From Streptosporangium sp. NBC_01495 (GTDB lineage Bacteria > Actinomycetota > Actinomycetes > Streptosporangiales > Streptosporangiaceae), in NCBI RefSeq assembly GCF_036250735.1, contig NZ_CP109430.1, positions 1,488,001 to 1,552,000 on the forward strand: a stretch of 64,000 nt of DNA, given 5' to 3'. The notes below the pieces were generated by a model, which worked only from the letters and a program-made list of their open reading frames with translations, did no database searches and had not been told where the DNA came from. The translations under genes were made by a program, and so were the position numbers. Shown piece after piece: positions 52,669-62,100 of the stretch (position 1 is its first letter; each line of letters begins with the position of its first letter).

Positions 52669-53554
52669 ACCGGGACACCGCCTCGGCGTACAGGTGGATC
52701 GGCCTCGTCACGCGATCGACCACGCCTGGCAGCGCTGGCAGGTCCCGTACGAACGGCAGGAGCCGGTGAAAGACCTCGTCGGCGCGTTGCGGGCGCTTGT
52801 CGGGGTCCTCTTCCAGCAGGGCCGTCACCAGCGCGTCGAGTTCCCGGGGCACCGAAGCCTCCCGGAGCGCTCCAGGACGCATCGGGGTGAGGCCGACATG
52901 TCCGCCAACCTCAGCGACGAGGCCCGTCGTCTGGAACACCCGCTCACCGGTGAGCATCTCGTAGAGGACGCAGCCCGCCGAGTACAGGTCGGTCAGCGCG
53001 CTGGTCCTGCCGCTGTGAACCTGCTCGGGAGCCATGTAGCGGGCGGTTCCCGGCGCCCCCAGCGTCCCAGTGATCACCGAGAAGTCCGGTGAGTTCAGGA
53101 CGGTCGCGACACCGAAATCCAGGACGACGAGGGTCGCGTCGCGGCAGAGCATGAGGTTGCCCGGCTTCAGGTCCCGGTGAACGAGCGAGTGATGATGCGT
53201 CGTCGACAGCACGGCGCACAGTTGTGCCCCGATCAGGGCGGCCCACGAAACGGGAAGCCTCTCGTGCACGTCGAGCACGTGCGTGAGGGGCCATCCGTCG
53301 ATGAACTCCATCACGAGGAAGAACCCGTAGTCGTCCTCCCCGAAGTCGTAGACGGAGGGCACACCGGGATGGCGGAGCAACGCCATGACCTGGGCCTCGC
53401 GCTTGAACCGCCGAAGGGTCTCCTCGTTGAGCCGGTCACGCCGGACGCGTTTGACGGCCACCCTGCGCTTCAGGCGTGTGTCGACGCCTTCCCAGAGCTC
53501 ACCCATGCCGCCCCGGCCTATCGGCTGGCGTAGTTCGTATCGCTGCGCGACCAC
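52658..53554 (-). CDS. Cytoplasmic Ser/Thr protein kinase
   Basis: The 298-residue protein, from GTG 53554, has all kinase motifs: GRGGMGELWEG, VAVKRV, HRDLKPGN, LDFGVATVL and GTARYMAPEQVHSG. It is kinase-only, with no transmembrane or sensor segment. The kinase core is similar to the N-terminal part of the kinase-TPR protein at 28 kb. It shares its 3' end with the membrane kinase at 51331, so the convergent transcripts overlap. Confidence 0.87.
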   Translation of the reverse strand: MVAQRYELRQPIGRGGMGELWEGVDTRLKRRVAVKRVRRDRLNEETLRRFKREAQVMALLRHPGVPSVYDFGEDDYGFFLVMEFIDGWPLTHVLDVHERLPVSWAALIGAQLCAVLSTTHHHSLVHRDLKPGNLMLCRDATLVVLDFGVATVLNSPDFSVITGTLGAPGTARYMAPEQVHSGRTSALTDLYSAGCVLYEMLTGERVFQTTGLVAEVGGHVGLTPMRPGALREASVPRELDALVTALLEEDPDKRPQRADEVFHRLLPFVRDLPALPGVVDRVTRPIHLYAEAVSRFSR

Positions 53555-53800
53555 TAAAAGACTCCGGGTTTCAGATGTGGGGAGGGCCGGAATCGGTCGT
53601 CCGCCAGGAGTGTAGGACGACGCAGCCAACCATGCCGCTGATTTTGGACATGGTAGTGCCGGTCGGCGTTGTGACGAGAGGGCTCCACCAATCGAAGGTC
53701 ACTGCACGGAGCGAAAGCACTGCTCTGTTAAGAAGGTGAACCTGCCGATAACGGGCATGCGCACCCACTTAATCCCCGTAACGCCAGGGGGAGGAACTGG

Positions 53801-54463
53801 GTGCAGTCGATCACCTGTGACAGCGCCGACTGGATCAAGGCTTACACCGGCGGGTGTGTCGTGGACTCGATTCGTCCGGTGTTCATTCTCGACGCCAACG
53901 AGATGAAAAACGGGAAATACAAGGTTAAGGAGACCGCGACACATATCTATGACGCGCTTTATGATTCGAGCAACACGGATCCGGCTCGTGGTACGAACAA
54001 AAATATTCCGGGTCGTTTCGACCCGAAAAAGTACGGGTGTGACGCATCGGGTTGCCTGCACAGAACGAGGCAGGAGACGTTGGTCAACGGAAACCGGACA
54101 CAAGCGATTCGAGCCTGTCGCGTGGTGAAACCTGGTTACGTGAAGCCGGACAGTTGCGATGAGTTTCCCTTCGCCAGCACCCATGAGGGGGCCAAACGGC
54201 CAGGAAACAACTTCTCGGCGAGAATCGTCCTCCTGAGTGACAACTGTGCCGCGGGTACCAGGCTCGGGGCGTGGTACAGGCGTCACCGTATCCGTGAACA
54301 CACGCCTTTCTGGGTTGACATCATCAAGCATGGGCAAACGAAGCCCGAGAGCGGTGTCACCGGAATCGTGGCGACCGAACCGACCCCTGAAGAACTTGAG
54401 GAAATCGACGGTTGCACCATCGACGGCGTCGGAGACAACGTGAACGGTCCCATCGTTCCCTAA
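53801..54463 (+). CDS. NucA/NucB-type deoxyribonuclease domain protein
   Basis: The 220-residue protein starts at GTG 53801 behind GGGGGAGGAA. It contains SCDEFPFASTHEGA and DNCAAGTRLGAWYRRHRI...FWV, the core of the NucA/NucB sporulation nuclease fold, plus several Cys that could pair (ITCDSADW; CVVDSI; YGCDASGC). There is no signal peptide, so it may be a stand-alone toxin domain or the remnant of a larger exported protein. The GC content is lower than its surroundings. It is followed by a DUF6461-type gene that may protect the host. Confidence 0.78.
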   Translation: MQSITCDSADWIKAYTGGCVVDSIRPVFILDANEMKNGKYKVKETATHIYDALYDSSNTDPARGTNKNIPGRFDPKKYGCDASGCLHRTRQETLVNGNRTQAIRACRVVKPGYVKPDSCDEFPFASTHEGAKRPGNNFSARIVLLSDNCAAGTRLGAWYRRHRIREHTPFWVDIIKHGQTKPESGVTGIVATEPTPEELEEIDGCTIDGVGDNVNGPIVP

Positions 54464-54552
54464 ATCCGTAATACGGTGCGGGGCAGGTGATACCTGTCCC
54501 GCACCCTCGTACCCCCGCACCTCCGATCGACGACGAAGAACAGAGACCTCCC

Positions 54553-55713
54553 ATGAGTGTGATCTTCAATGCGTACGCGGACATCCGCGACACCTTCCCT
54601 GATCCGGTGTCCGTGACCTGGGTCAAAGGTGCCGGAATCGACCGTGTGGTCCATGGGTTCGGCGGAGACTCCGTGGAGGTCTCCGAGACGACATGGGAGA
54701 AAGTCCTCGGTGGAGCGTTGGAAGGGGTCGGTGGGATCTTTCTGGTCGCATCGGAAGGCGACTGGACAGTGATTGTCGAGCCGGCGAGTTGCCGAGGTGG
54801 CAACTCCGAGTTGCTGGCCTATCTGTCAGGTGATGGTGAGGCCCTCAATATTTTCTGGACGGTCAATCACCTGGCATACCTCTCTTACGCCGCAGATGGG
54901 TGGGAGGTGGCGTCCTTCGAGCCACTCGACCCGGAGTCGGTCGGTGACTCGCCCGCGGCTCTGGCGTGGCTGAACGGCCTCTCCATCACCTCCGAACAGT
55001 GGCAGGAGGACTGGAAGGCCGCCTCTTTCGCGGTGGGGGAGGAACTCTCCGGTATCCACCTCGATCGGGCCTGGCTGGGACGACAACGCTGGAGCGCCGT
55101 TACTCGGCCGGGGGTGTCTCTGGAAGACGACGTCGACGAGGACGAGGAGATCGCCTCGGGCCCTTTCAAACAGGGCGATCATGGCCTGTTCCTGCGAGAG
55201 GACATGCTCAGGTTTCTCGCCGGCGACTTCACGATCTCGTGTATCGCCGCCGATCCCGTGCCGGGAAAACTCCAGGGGATCGTGGTGCTCGCGTCGCTGG
55301 AAGCCCTGAAAAAGGCCAGAGTCGACGACAGCCGGGCGAGGGAGGCGCTCATGGCGGTCGCTGATGGAAGGCGAGGTAAACGGGGCAGGAGAAACGAGCT
55401 TGTCCGGCAGTTTCGTGAACAGTTCGACAGCATGGCCGCCGAGTACCGGGAAAAGGCGCAGGAGCTCGCCGCGCGCGAGAACACCCCTCTTTCCCTTACC
55501 TCCAATACGGAGGCTGGGCGGCTGATGATCGGTCATCATGCCGTTCGGACGTTACTGGCGGCCCTGAACACGGACTTCGACCAGGCCGTCCAGGACGTGA
55601 TGGCCGAGGCGACGGTGTTGAACTCCGTGCCCGGCAACGAGGGATACGCCCTGATGATGGAGACCCTCGATGCGATCCAACGCTTCATCCGTACGGGTGA
55701 GACAGGTCTGTGA
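54553..55713 (+). CDS. DUF6461-type protein, possible immunity partner
   Basis: The 386-residue protein starts at ATG 54553, 89 bp after the nuclease stop. The N-terminal about 160 residues (VVHGFGGD..., FLVASEGDWTVIVEPASCRG, NIFWTVNHLAYLSYAADGWEVASFEP, PESVGDSPAALAWLNGL) fit DUF6461, common in actinobacterial small-protein/immunity loci. The C-terminal part is acidic then helical. Pairing with the nuclease suggests toxin neutralisation, but this is inferred from order only. Confidence 0.6.
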   Translation: MSVIFNAYADIRDTFPDPVSVTWVKGAGIDRVVHGFGGDSVEVSETTWEKVLGGALEGVGGIFLVASEGDWTVIVEPASCRGGNSELLAYLSGDGEALNIFWTVNHLAYLSYAADGWEVASFEPLDPESVGDSPAALAWLNGLSITSEQWQEDWKAASFAVGEELSGIHLDRAWLGRQRWSAVTRPGVSLEDDVDEDEEIASGPFKQGDHGLFLREDMLRFLAGDFTISCIAADPVPGKLQGIVVLASLEALKKARVDDSRAREALMAVADGRRGKRGRRNELVRQFREQFDSMAAEYREKAQELAARENTPLSLTSNTEAGRLMIGHHAVRTLLAALNTDFDQAVQDVMAEATVLNSVPGNEGYALMMETLDAIQRFIRTGETGL

Positions 55714-56075
55714 GGTTCGCCAGACTTAGCCGCGATCTTTCGTGATCTTCGTGTGGCCGACCGGCGGATTCGGTTGAGGTTGGTTTTTGAGACCTGGTCG
55801 GCGTGACAGCCCGGCTGTCACGCCGGGTAGACGGGGTTCCGCGGGCCTGTCCGTGTCCTTTATCGCATCCAGGGCGGTGAGAACGCTCCGTAGCGCCGGA
55901 GACCGAGAGCGCCGTTGTCGCCTCCGGCGGCCAGAAGTCGATAAGGCCCGAGTGGCTCGCCTGCGTGACGTCCTGTCTCGGCGGTCACCTCGACTCGCGT
56001 TTGCACTGACGACCATGTCAAAGGCTCTCAAAAGTCTGCTGTAATGAACGGCCAAGGCGGGGTCTTCGGTGAGAG
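55714..56075. other. Noncoding gap before the DrmA scar
   Basis: The hairpin at 55800-55824 lies here. No gene with credible codon use is seen; the only long frame is Arg-rich antisense. Confidence 0.35.
55800..55824. terminator. Hairpin terminator
   Basis: GGCGTGACAGC and GCTGTCACGCC form an 11-bp perfect stem with a three-base loop, 87 bp downstream of the DUF6461-type gene stop. Confidence 0.6.
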
Positions 56076-56505
56076 GTGTCGGCGGGCGTGACAAATGACC
56101 AAGCGGACCTTTTCCCAGACTTAGGCGACAAACAGCAGGGACTTGATCTGGTGGGCGGGGGCGCAACCGCGGCCGGGCAGGAGAAGGCGCCTCATGATCT
56201 GGACGTGCCGCAGGCCTTCGAGCAGGCCACGTCCTTCGAGGTGCGCGGCGCGTTCGAGGAGCTCGTCCGGCGTGACCTGCTCGGTCCGTGGGGCGATGAC
56301 ACCGAGGAGCTCCCGCCCAGGGCGTCCGGGCCGCGCGAGCGCTACCTCGTCGGCATGCTCGGTCCCAAGCCCTCGCGCAGGCTCCCCGGGGAGGACGCCG
56401 GCGAGATGCCGGAGACCGAGATCGGGCCCGAGGGCGACGGCAGCGAGGGGGAGCTGCCCGAGGTGCTCACCCCGCAGAACCTCGGCCGCATCTGGGCCTC
56501 CTCCG
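56076..56505 (+). pseudogene. drmA: DISARM helicase DrmA, N-terminal fragment
   Basis: The first frame (GTG 56076 or 56088) encodes FEVRGAFEELVRRDLLGPWGDDTEELPPRASGPRERYLVGMLGPKP and ends near LTPQNLGRIWASS. This is the characteristic N-terminus of DrmA, the helicase of DISARM phage defence. DrmA is normally well over 1000 residues; here about 143 remain before the frame and family change at about 56505. Confidence 0.65.
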
Positions 56506-57456
56506 GGGCAGGTCAACGCCGTCGCGAACTTCTGCTTCCTGACACAGGACACCAACCTCATGATCGGGAAACGTTCTCCCGAGGAGTACTTCGCGGAGGC
56601 CGAGGAGAAGCAACCCGGCGTGCTGGCCTCGCAGTGGATTCCCTCCGATCCCGACCTGTGGCGGGTCGAGCGCTACCCGGACTTCCTCGCCGCCCGACGC
56701 GAACTGCTGGCGCAGGCCGTCCAGTCGTTCCTGACCGAACTCCGCGACGGCGCCTCCGCCGCGACCGCCACCGAACTCCGGCCGGTGACGGTGGTCGCCG
56801 GTGAGCAGGACGACGTTCGTTCGGCACAGGTCAAGGCCATGGCCGAGGAGCTGGTGCGGCTCGGATACGCCGAACCGGCGCTCGACAGCGAGATCGCCGA
56901 TCCCGTCACCGGTCGCGCGCTGGCCGTGGCCGAGGCCTTCTGGCCGGACGGGCTCCAGGCGGGACAGGGCAGGCCGGTGGTCCTGGAACTCGACCCCGAC
57001 GTCGCGGACCTGCCTCGCCTCGAAGAGCTGGGATACGAGGTCTTCACATCGGTCGACGCCCTGCTCGGCTACGTGATCCGCCGCAACGAGAACGCTGCGG
57101 GCACCCATGACGACGCGGATGAGGAGCCCGCCGCCCTCGAAGGACCGGACGCCACGTCGGCGGTGGACGCCGAGTTCAACGAGGCGATGCGCTCCGTCTA
57201 CGACAGGGCACGCGGCGAGGCGAACTACCACGCGACGTACTTCCTGAGCATGCTCGCCGAGCACGGCAGCCTCGCCACGGCTCGCAAGCTCCTGCACGCG
57301 CCGGCCGTGTCGGACGGCTTCGCGGCCCTGTGGGAGCGCGGCCGCCTCGACCTGACCGTCGAGGCGCTGGTCGTCCAGCCACGGTTCGCGGATCTCTTCA
57401 CGCCCGCCGAGGTCGAGATCGCCCATCACCGCCTCGGTCAGTTCGGCTACCACTGA
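56506..57456 (+). pseudogene. DUF262/GmrSD-like nuclease, C-terminal fragment
   Basis: Beginning at QVNAVANFCFLTQDTNL in a different frame from the DrmA piece, this section continues with IGKRSPEEYFAEAEEKQPGVLASQWIPSDPDLWRVERYPDFLAARRELL. That is the typical C-terminal region of DUF262/DUF1524 restriction-type nucleases (GmrSD class). It then runs through an ELDPDVADLPRLEELGYEVFTSVDALLGYVIRR segment to TGA 57454-57456. Its N-terminal DUF262 domain is lost. It has no Shine-Dalgarno sequence or start of its own at the junction. Confidence 0.65.
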
Positions 57457-57584
57457 CCGGTCGCGGAAAGCCGGTGGTCCCTCGGTGGGCTCAGGGTGAC
57501 CACCTCGTCAGCGGCCGGTACGCGGGCCGTCAGCCATCTCGGCGAAGGTCGGTGACGTCACAACCTCACCGAAGGACGTTCGTC

Positions 57585-57953
57585 ATGAATCCTTACCTGG
57601 AAGGTCCCTTCGCGCCGGTGAAGGAAGAGGTCACCGCGTACGACCTGCCCGTGTCCGGGCGCATCCCGCCGGAGCTCAACGGGCGGTTGCTGCGTAACGG
57701 CCCCAACCCGTTGAACATCGAGGACCCGGCGGCCCACCACTGGATGCTCGGCGAGGGCATGATCCACGGCATCCGGCTCCGCGACGGCCGCGCCGAGTGG
57801 TACCGCAACCGGTGGGTGCGCTCGGCCGACGTGACCGACCGGCTCGGGGAGCCGCGCCGCCCCGGCCGGACCGGCGACGTCGACCCGGCCACGGACTTCG
57901 CCGCGAACACGCACGTGATCCGGCACGCCGGCCGTACGCTCGCACTGAGCTAG
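57585..57953 (+). pseudogene. Carotenoid oxygenase, N-terminal fragment
   Basis: ATG 57585 follows GAAGGA and encodes MNPYLEGPFAPVKEEVTAYD, then IPPELNGRLLRNGPNP and EGMIHGIRLRDGRAEWYRNRWVRS, the standard start of carotenoid-cleavage dioxygenases. It stops after NTHVIRHAGRTLALS at 122 residues of an expected 450-480. The C-terminus occurs separately at about 63800-63888. Confidence 0.8.
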
Positions 57954-58059
57954 TTCCATCCTGAAATTGCTGGTCAGGTGGGGTGGTGTGAGTCCGGTAG
58001 GGCGTGCTCGCGCTGGTGGCGGGTCTGGATCATGATCCTTGATCGTCTGCCGGTAGTGG

Positions 58060-58979
58060 TCAGCGGGTGACTTCGATGTTGGTCAGCACCATCAGGGCAC
58101 GCAGGAGCTGCCTGGCGATCGCGTCGTCCTTCATGCCGGTGGCCAGCAGCGTGAGCACCTCGATGTCCGAGGGCGGCAGCCGGGTGCCGGGTTCGAACTG
58201 GGGGTCGGCACCGCCGGGCAGTGGTGCCAGGTGCAGGGGGACGGCCGAGTGCCACAGCGCCTCGAACAGCCCGAGCGGCGCGTCGAGCAGCGCCGAGGGG
58301 TGTACCACCAGCGCGTGCTCGTCAGCCTTCGCCTGTTCGGAGACCAGCGGCAGGATCGCGGTGCGCCCGTCGGCGATGGCCAGTTTGAGCGGCGCCTCGC
58401 CGAAGCGCGCCTGCTCGCCGTCCTCGATCGCGCGGCGCGTGTGTTCGAGCATCTTCGGCTCGTCGAACGCGAGCGGGCCGTAGACGGCTCGCACCCGGGA
58501 CCGGCTGCGCCGCTGGTTCTCCTCCTCGTCGCTGATGTCCACCGCGTACGGCGGGTGCACCAGCACCAGGAACTCCTCGGTGGCGTTGCGTTCGAGCTGG
58601 AGGAACCGGCGGGCGACGGTGTCACGCCCGGTGACCACCTCCAGCACCTCCTCCGGGTGCCCGCCGTGGTCGGAGACCTCGGCGGCCAGCAGCGCCGCCG
58701 CGGTCATGCTCAAGGTGATCTCATCCTGGCGGCGGGCCACCAGGATGTCGACGGCGAGGTCGGGCGGCGTCGCGATCAGCCGGAGCGGTCTGCCCGCGAC
58801 CCGGGTACCAGGCCGAGGTTCTCCATCCTCGGCAGCATCCGGCGGATCGCCGTGACCGACACCTCGGTCTCCGAGGAGAGGCTGCTCAGGGTGGACGGTC
58901 CGTGCCGGAGCAGCGCACGGTATGTCACCTCCTCGGCGCCCCCGACTCCGAGGCTCTCCAGCAATCGCCGTTCCGTCAT
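58060..58979 (-). pseudogene. TrmB/LuxR-type regulator, frameshifted and HTH-deleted
   Basis: From ATG 58979 (MTERRLLESLGVGGAEEVTY) the frame gives a TrmB-like winged helix ending ETEVSVTAIRRMLPRMENLGLV. Near 58800 the coding frame changes to RPLRLIATPPDLAVDILVARRQDEITLSM, which continues through a sensor domain. The C-terminal LuxR HTH starts LPPSDIEVLTLLATGMKDDAIARQL but jumps to LRALMVLTNIEVTR and a stop, losing the recognition helix. Such regulators often neighbour subtilases in actinomycetes. It is non-functional unless the sequence has errors. Confidence 0.7.
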
Positions 58980-59149
58980 TTCCCCGCCCTCGTCTGGATC
59001 CGGCCAGCAGGGCCGAGCTTAGGGCCGACGCCGTCCTCCCTGTCTGATTCATGACATGTCCACTTGTCGCCAGCAAAGGTCGTAGACATCAATTGATCTG
59101 ATGATTACGAATTGGACAGCCGTTATTGCCAATTAAGGGATGCTGCCAT

Positions 59150-62100
59150 ATGGGGTTCCGGAACCGAAAACGAAGCTTACGCCGTCCCGCCGTCACCGTA
59201 TCCGTCACGACCGTCTGCCTGGCCACCGCGGTGGCCTCCACCATGCTCACCGGGCAGGCGGTCGCGCGGACCGTTGTGCCGCAGGCCGAATTCGGCGCCG
59301 CGAAGTCCAGCACCCACGACATCACCCTGATCACCGGGGACCGGGTGCACGTCACCGTGGCCGCCGACGATCGCAGCACCGCGACGGTTACCCCGGCGCC
59401 CCGCGCGAAGGGAGTCCTGCCCGCCGGCTTCCACATCCAGGAACGCGGCGGACAGGTCTACGTCTACCCCGGCGACATGCTGGACCTGATCCCGGAGCGC
59501 CTGGACCCCGAGTTGTTCAACGTCACCGCGCTTGCCGAGCAGGGCCAGGCCGACACGGCGGCGCGTTCGATCCCGCTCATCCTCACCTACCGTGAACAGG
59601 CCACAAAGGCGGCGATCCCGCAGGTCAAACAGGTACGTGCACTGGAGAGCCTGAATGGTGCCGGCGTGTCCCTGGCCAAGGACCAGGCGGCCCAGTTCGG
59701 CGGTGCGCTGTCCCAGCTCGCCGCCGCGCCTCGTACCAAGGCGGCGAGTCCGCTCGACGGGGTGGCGAAGATCTGGCTCGACCGGAAGATCGAGCCGGTG
59801 CTGGACCGCAGCGTGCCGCAGATCAACGCGCCCGCCGCGTGGCAGGCCGGGTTCGACGGCGCGGGCACCACCGTGGCGATCTTGGACAGCGGGATCGACA
59901 CCAGCCATCCCGACCTGACCGGGCGGGTCACCGCCGAGCGTAACTTCAGCGACGAAGACTCGGCCAAGGACCTGAACGGCCACGGCACCCACGTCGCCGC
60001 GACCGTGGGAGGCGTCGGGGAACACAAGGGCGTCGCCCCCGGTGCCCGGATCGTCAACGGCCGGGTGCTGAACGCGGACGGCATCGGGCTCTCATCCTGG
60101 GCCATCGACGGGATGGAGTGGGCGGCCGGAGAGGCCGGCGCCGAGATCGTGAACATGAGCCTGGGAAGCTCGGAGCCCGGCGGCCCGCTCACCGACGCCA
60201 TCGGCGCGCTGACCGAGCGGTACGGCACCCTGTTCGTCGTGGCCGCCGGCAACTACGGCTGCGCGGCGTGCATCGGCAGCCCTGGAGACTCACCGGCGGC
60301 GCTGACCGTGGGCGCGGTGGATGCCGAGGACCGGATGGCGGAGTTCTCCAGCTACGGCCCGGTCGGCCTGGACCGCCTGATCAAGCCGGACGTGACCGCG
60401 CCCGGCGTGGGGATCGTCGCAGCCAGGGCTCACGGCACCGAGCTCGGTGAGCCGGTGGGCGACACCCACACCAGAATGTCGGGCACCTCGATGGCGGCCC
60501 CGCACGTCGCCGGGGCCGCCGCGCTGCTCAGGCAGGCCAGGCCGGGCATCAAGGCCGCCGAACTGAAGTCGCTGCTGATGGGTACGGCCAAGCCGACGGC
60601 GGATGTCACACCGGATCGGCAGGGCGCCGGCAGGGTGGACGTCGCCGCCGCGCTCGCCGGACCGGCCGTCGCCTCCTCGGGTTCTCTCGGCTTCGGGGTG
60701 ATGGTGATGCCCGATGGCGAGCCCGTCACCCGGACCATGACGTACCGCAACCCCGGGTCCGCCCAGGTCGTCCTCGACCTGACGGCGGGCGGCGCGTTCA
60801 CCGTCACCCCCGCCGAACTCTCCCTGCCCCCGGGCGGCGAGGCACAGGTGACCGTCACCCTTGACCCTGCCAAGGTCGCGGCCGGACCTCAGCGCGCCGA
60901 ACTGGTCGCCACCTCGCGCGCCGGCGGGACCCTGCGGACCCTGCTGACCGGCAACGCCGAGCTCAAGCGGCTGAGACTGCAGATGACCCCGATCGCCAGG
61001 GACGGCCGGGCCACTCGTGCCGTGGCCAATGTGGTCAACCTGGCGGACGGCGGCCTCGACGGGAAGACCATGCCGCACGACCCCGTCCAGTACTGCCCCG
61101 GTGACCAGTCGGGTCAATGCCTGCTCGTCCTGCCCGGCACCTACTCGGTCCTCGGACGGGTCGAGACCATGCACCCGTCGAAGGACCCGTACAACAACGA
61201 CCGCGGCAGCGTGCTGCACGGCAGCCTGGTCGGCGACCCGGAGGTGGAGGTCACCGGCGACACCGAGATCGTGCTCGACGCCCGCAAGGCGACCGAGGTG
61301 CTCGTCACGACCCCCGACCACGGCACGCACCGCAACCCGGGGGCCGCGTCCAAGGTGAGCTGGCACCGTTCCCCCGAGAAGGGGCCGGACAGTGTCGACT
61401 TCTACCTCTCCTCCGGCGGCAACCTCGAAGAGCGGATCTTCATCCAGCCCACCGAGCGCGTCACCAAGGGCGAGTTCGGCGTCGCCAGCCGCTGGCGGCT
61501 GGAGGCACCCGAGATCACCATGAAGACCCCGGGCGTCGAACTTCGCCCCGAGTACTACGACCCGGTGTGGTTCAGCGACGACTCCACCCAGTACCCGCGC
61601 CTGGACGGCACCTCGATCCTGCGCGCCGCCGACGCGAAGCGGGCCGAGGCGAAGGACCTGGCCGGGGTGAACCTGCGCGGCAGGCTCGCGCTGATTCGCC
61701 GCGACCCGCAGGTCACGGTCGCGGCCCAGGCCAACGCCGCCGCCGCGGCCGGTGCCAAGATGGTCGCCGTCTACAGTGACACCCCCGGCATAGACGGCGC
61801 GTTCCCCGGCGCGGGCGAGAAGCTCTCCGTCCCGACGGTACGGCTGACGCATGAGGAGGGCAGGCAGCTGCTTGACCGGATGCGCCGCTTGCCGGTCACC
61901 ATCGCCGCCACCGGCGTCGTGGCCAGCCCTTACGCCTACGACGTCTACCCACGCGAGGAGGGGCGCGTCCCCGACAAGCTCGAATACGTCGAGCGGGCCA
62001 AATCCATGGCCAGGGTGGACATGACGTTCCGCACCCAGCAGACCGGCAACACGGTCATCGCCGAGACGCGCATCGGCAAGCAGTCATGGGAGGACACGGC

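Noticed and set aside
53699..54520. A 273-codon minus-strand frame opposite the nuclease
   Set aside because: The plus frame has a good ribosome binding site and NucA/NucB motifs; the minus frame shows no domain.
55726..56166. A 146-codon minus-strand frame
   Set aside because: It is Arg/Ser/Pro-rich, overlaps the hairpin at 55800 and the start of the DrmA fragment, and has no recognisable domain.
57954..58059. A possible transposase tail (minus strand, IMIQTRHQREHALPDSHHPT)
   Set aside because: The composition suggests foreign DNA at the carotenoid oxygenase break, but no transposase motif could be recognised with confidence.
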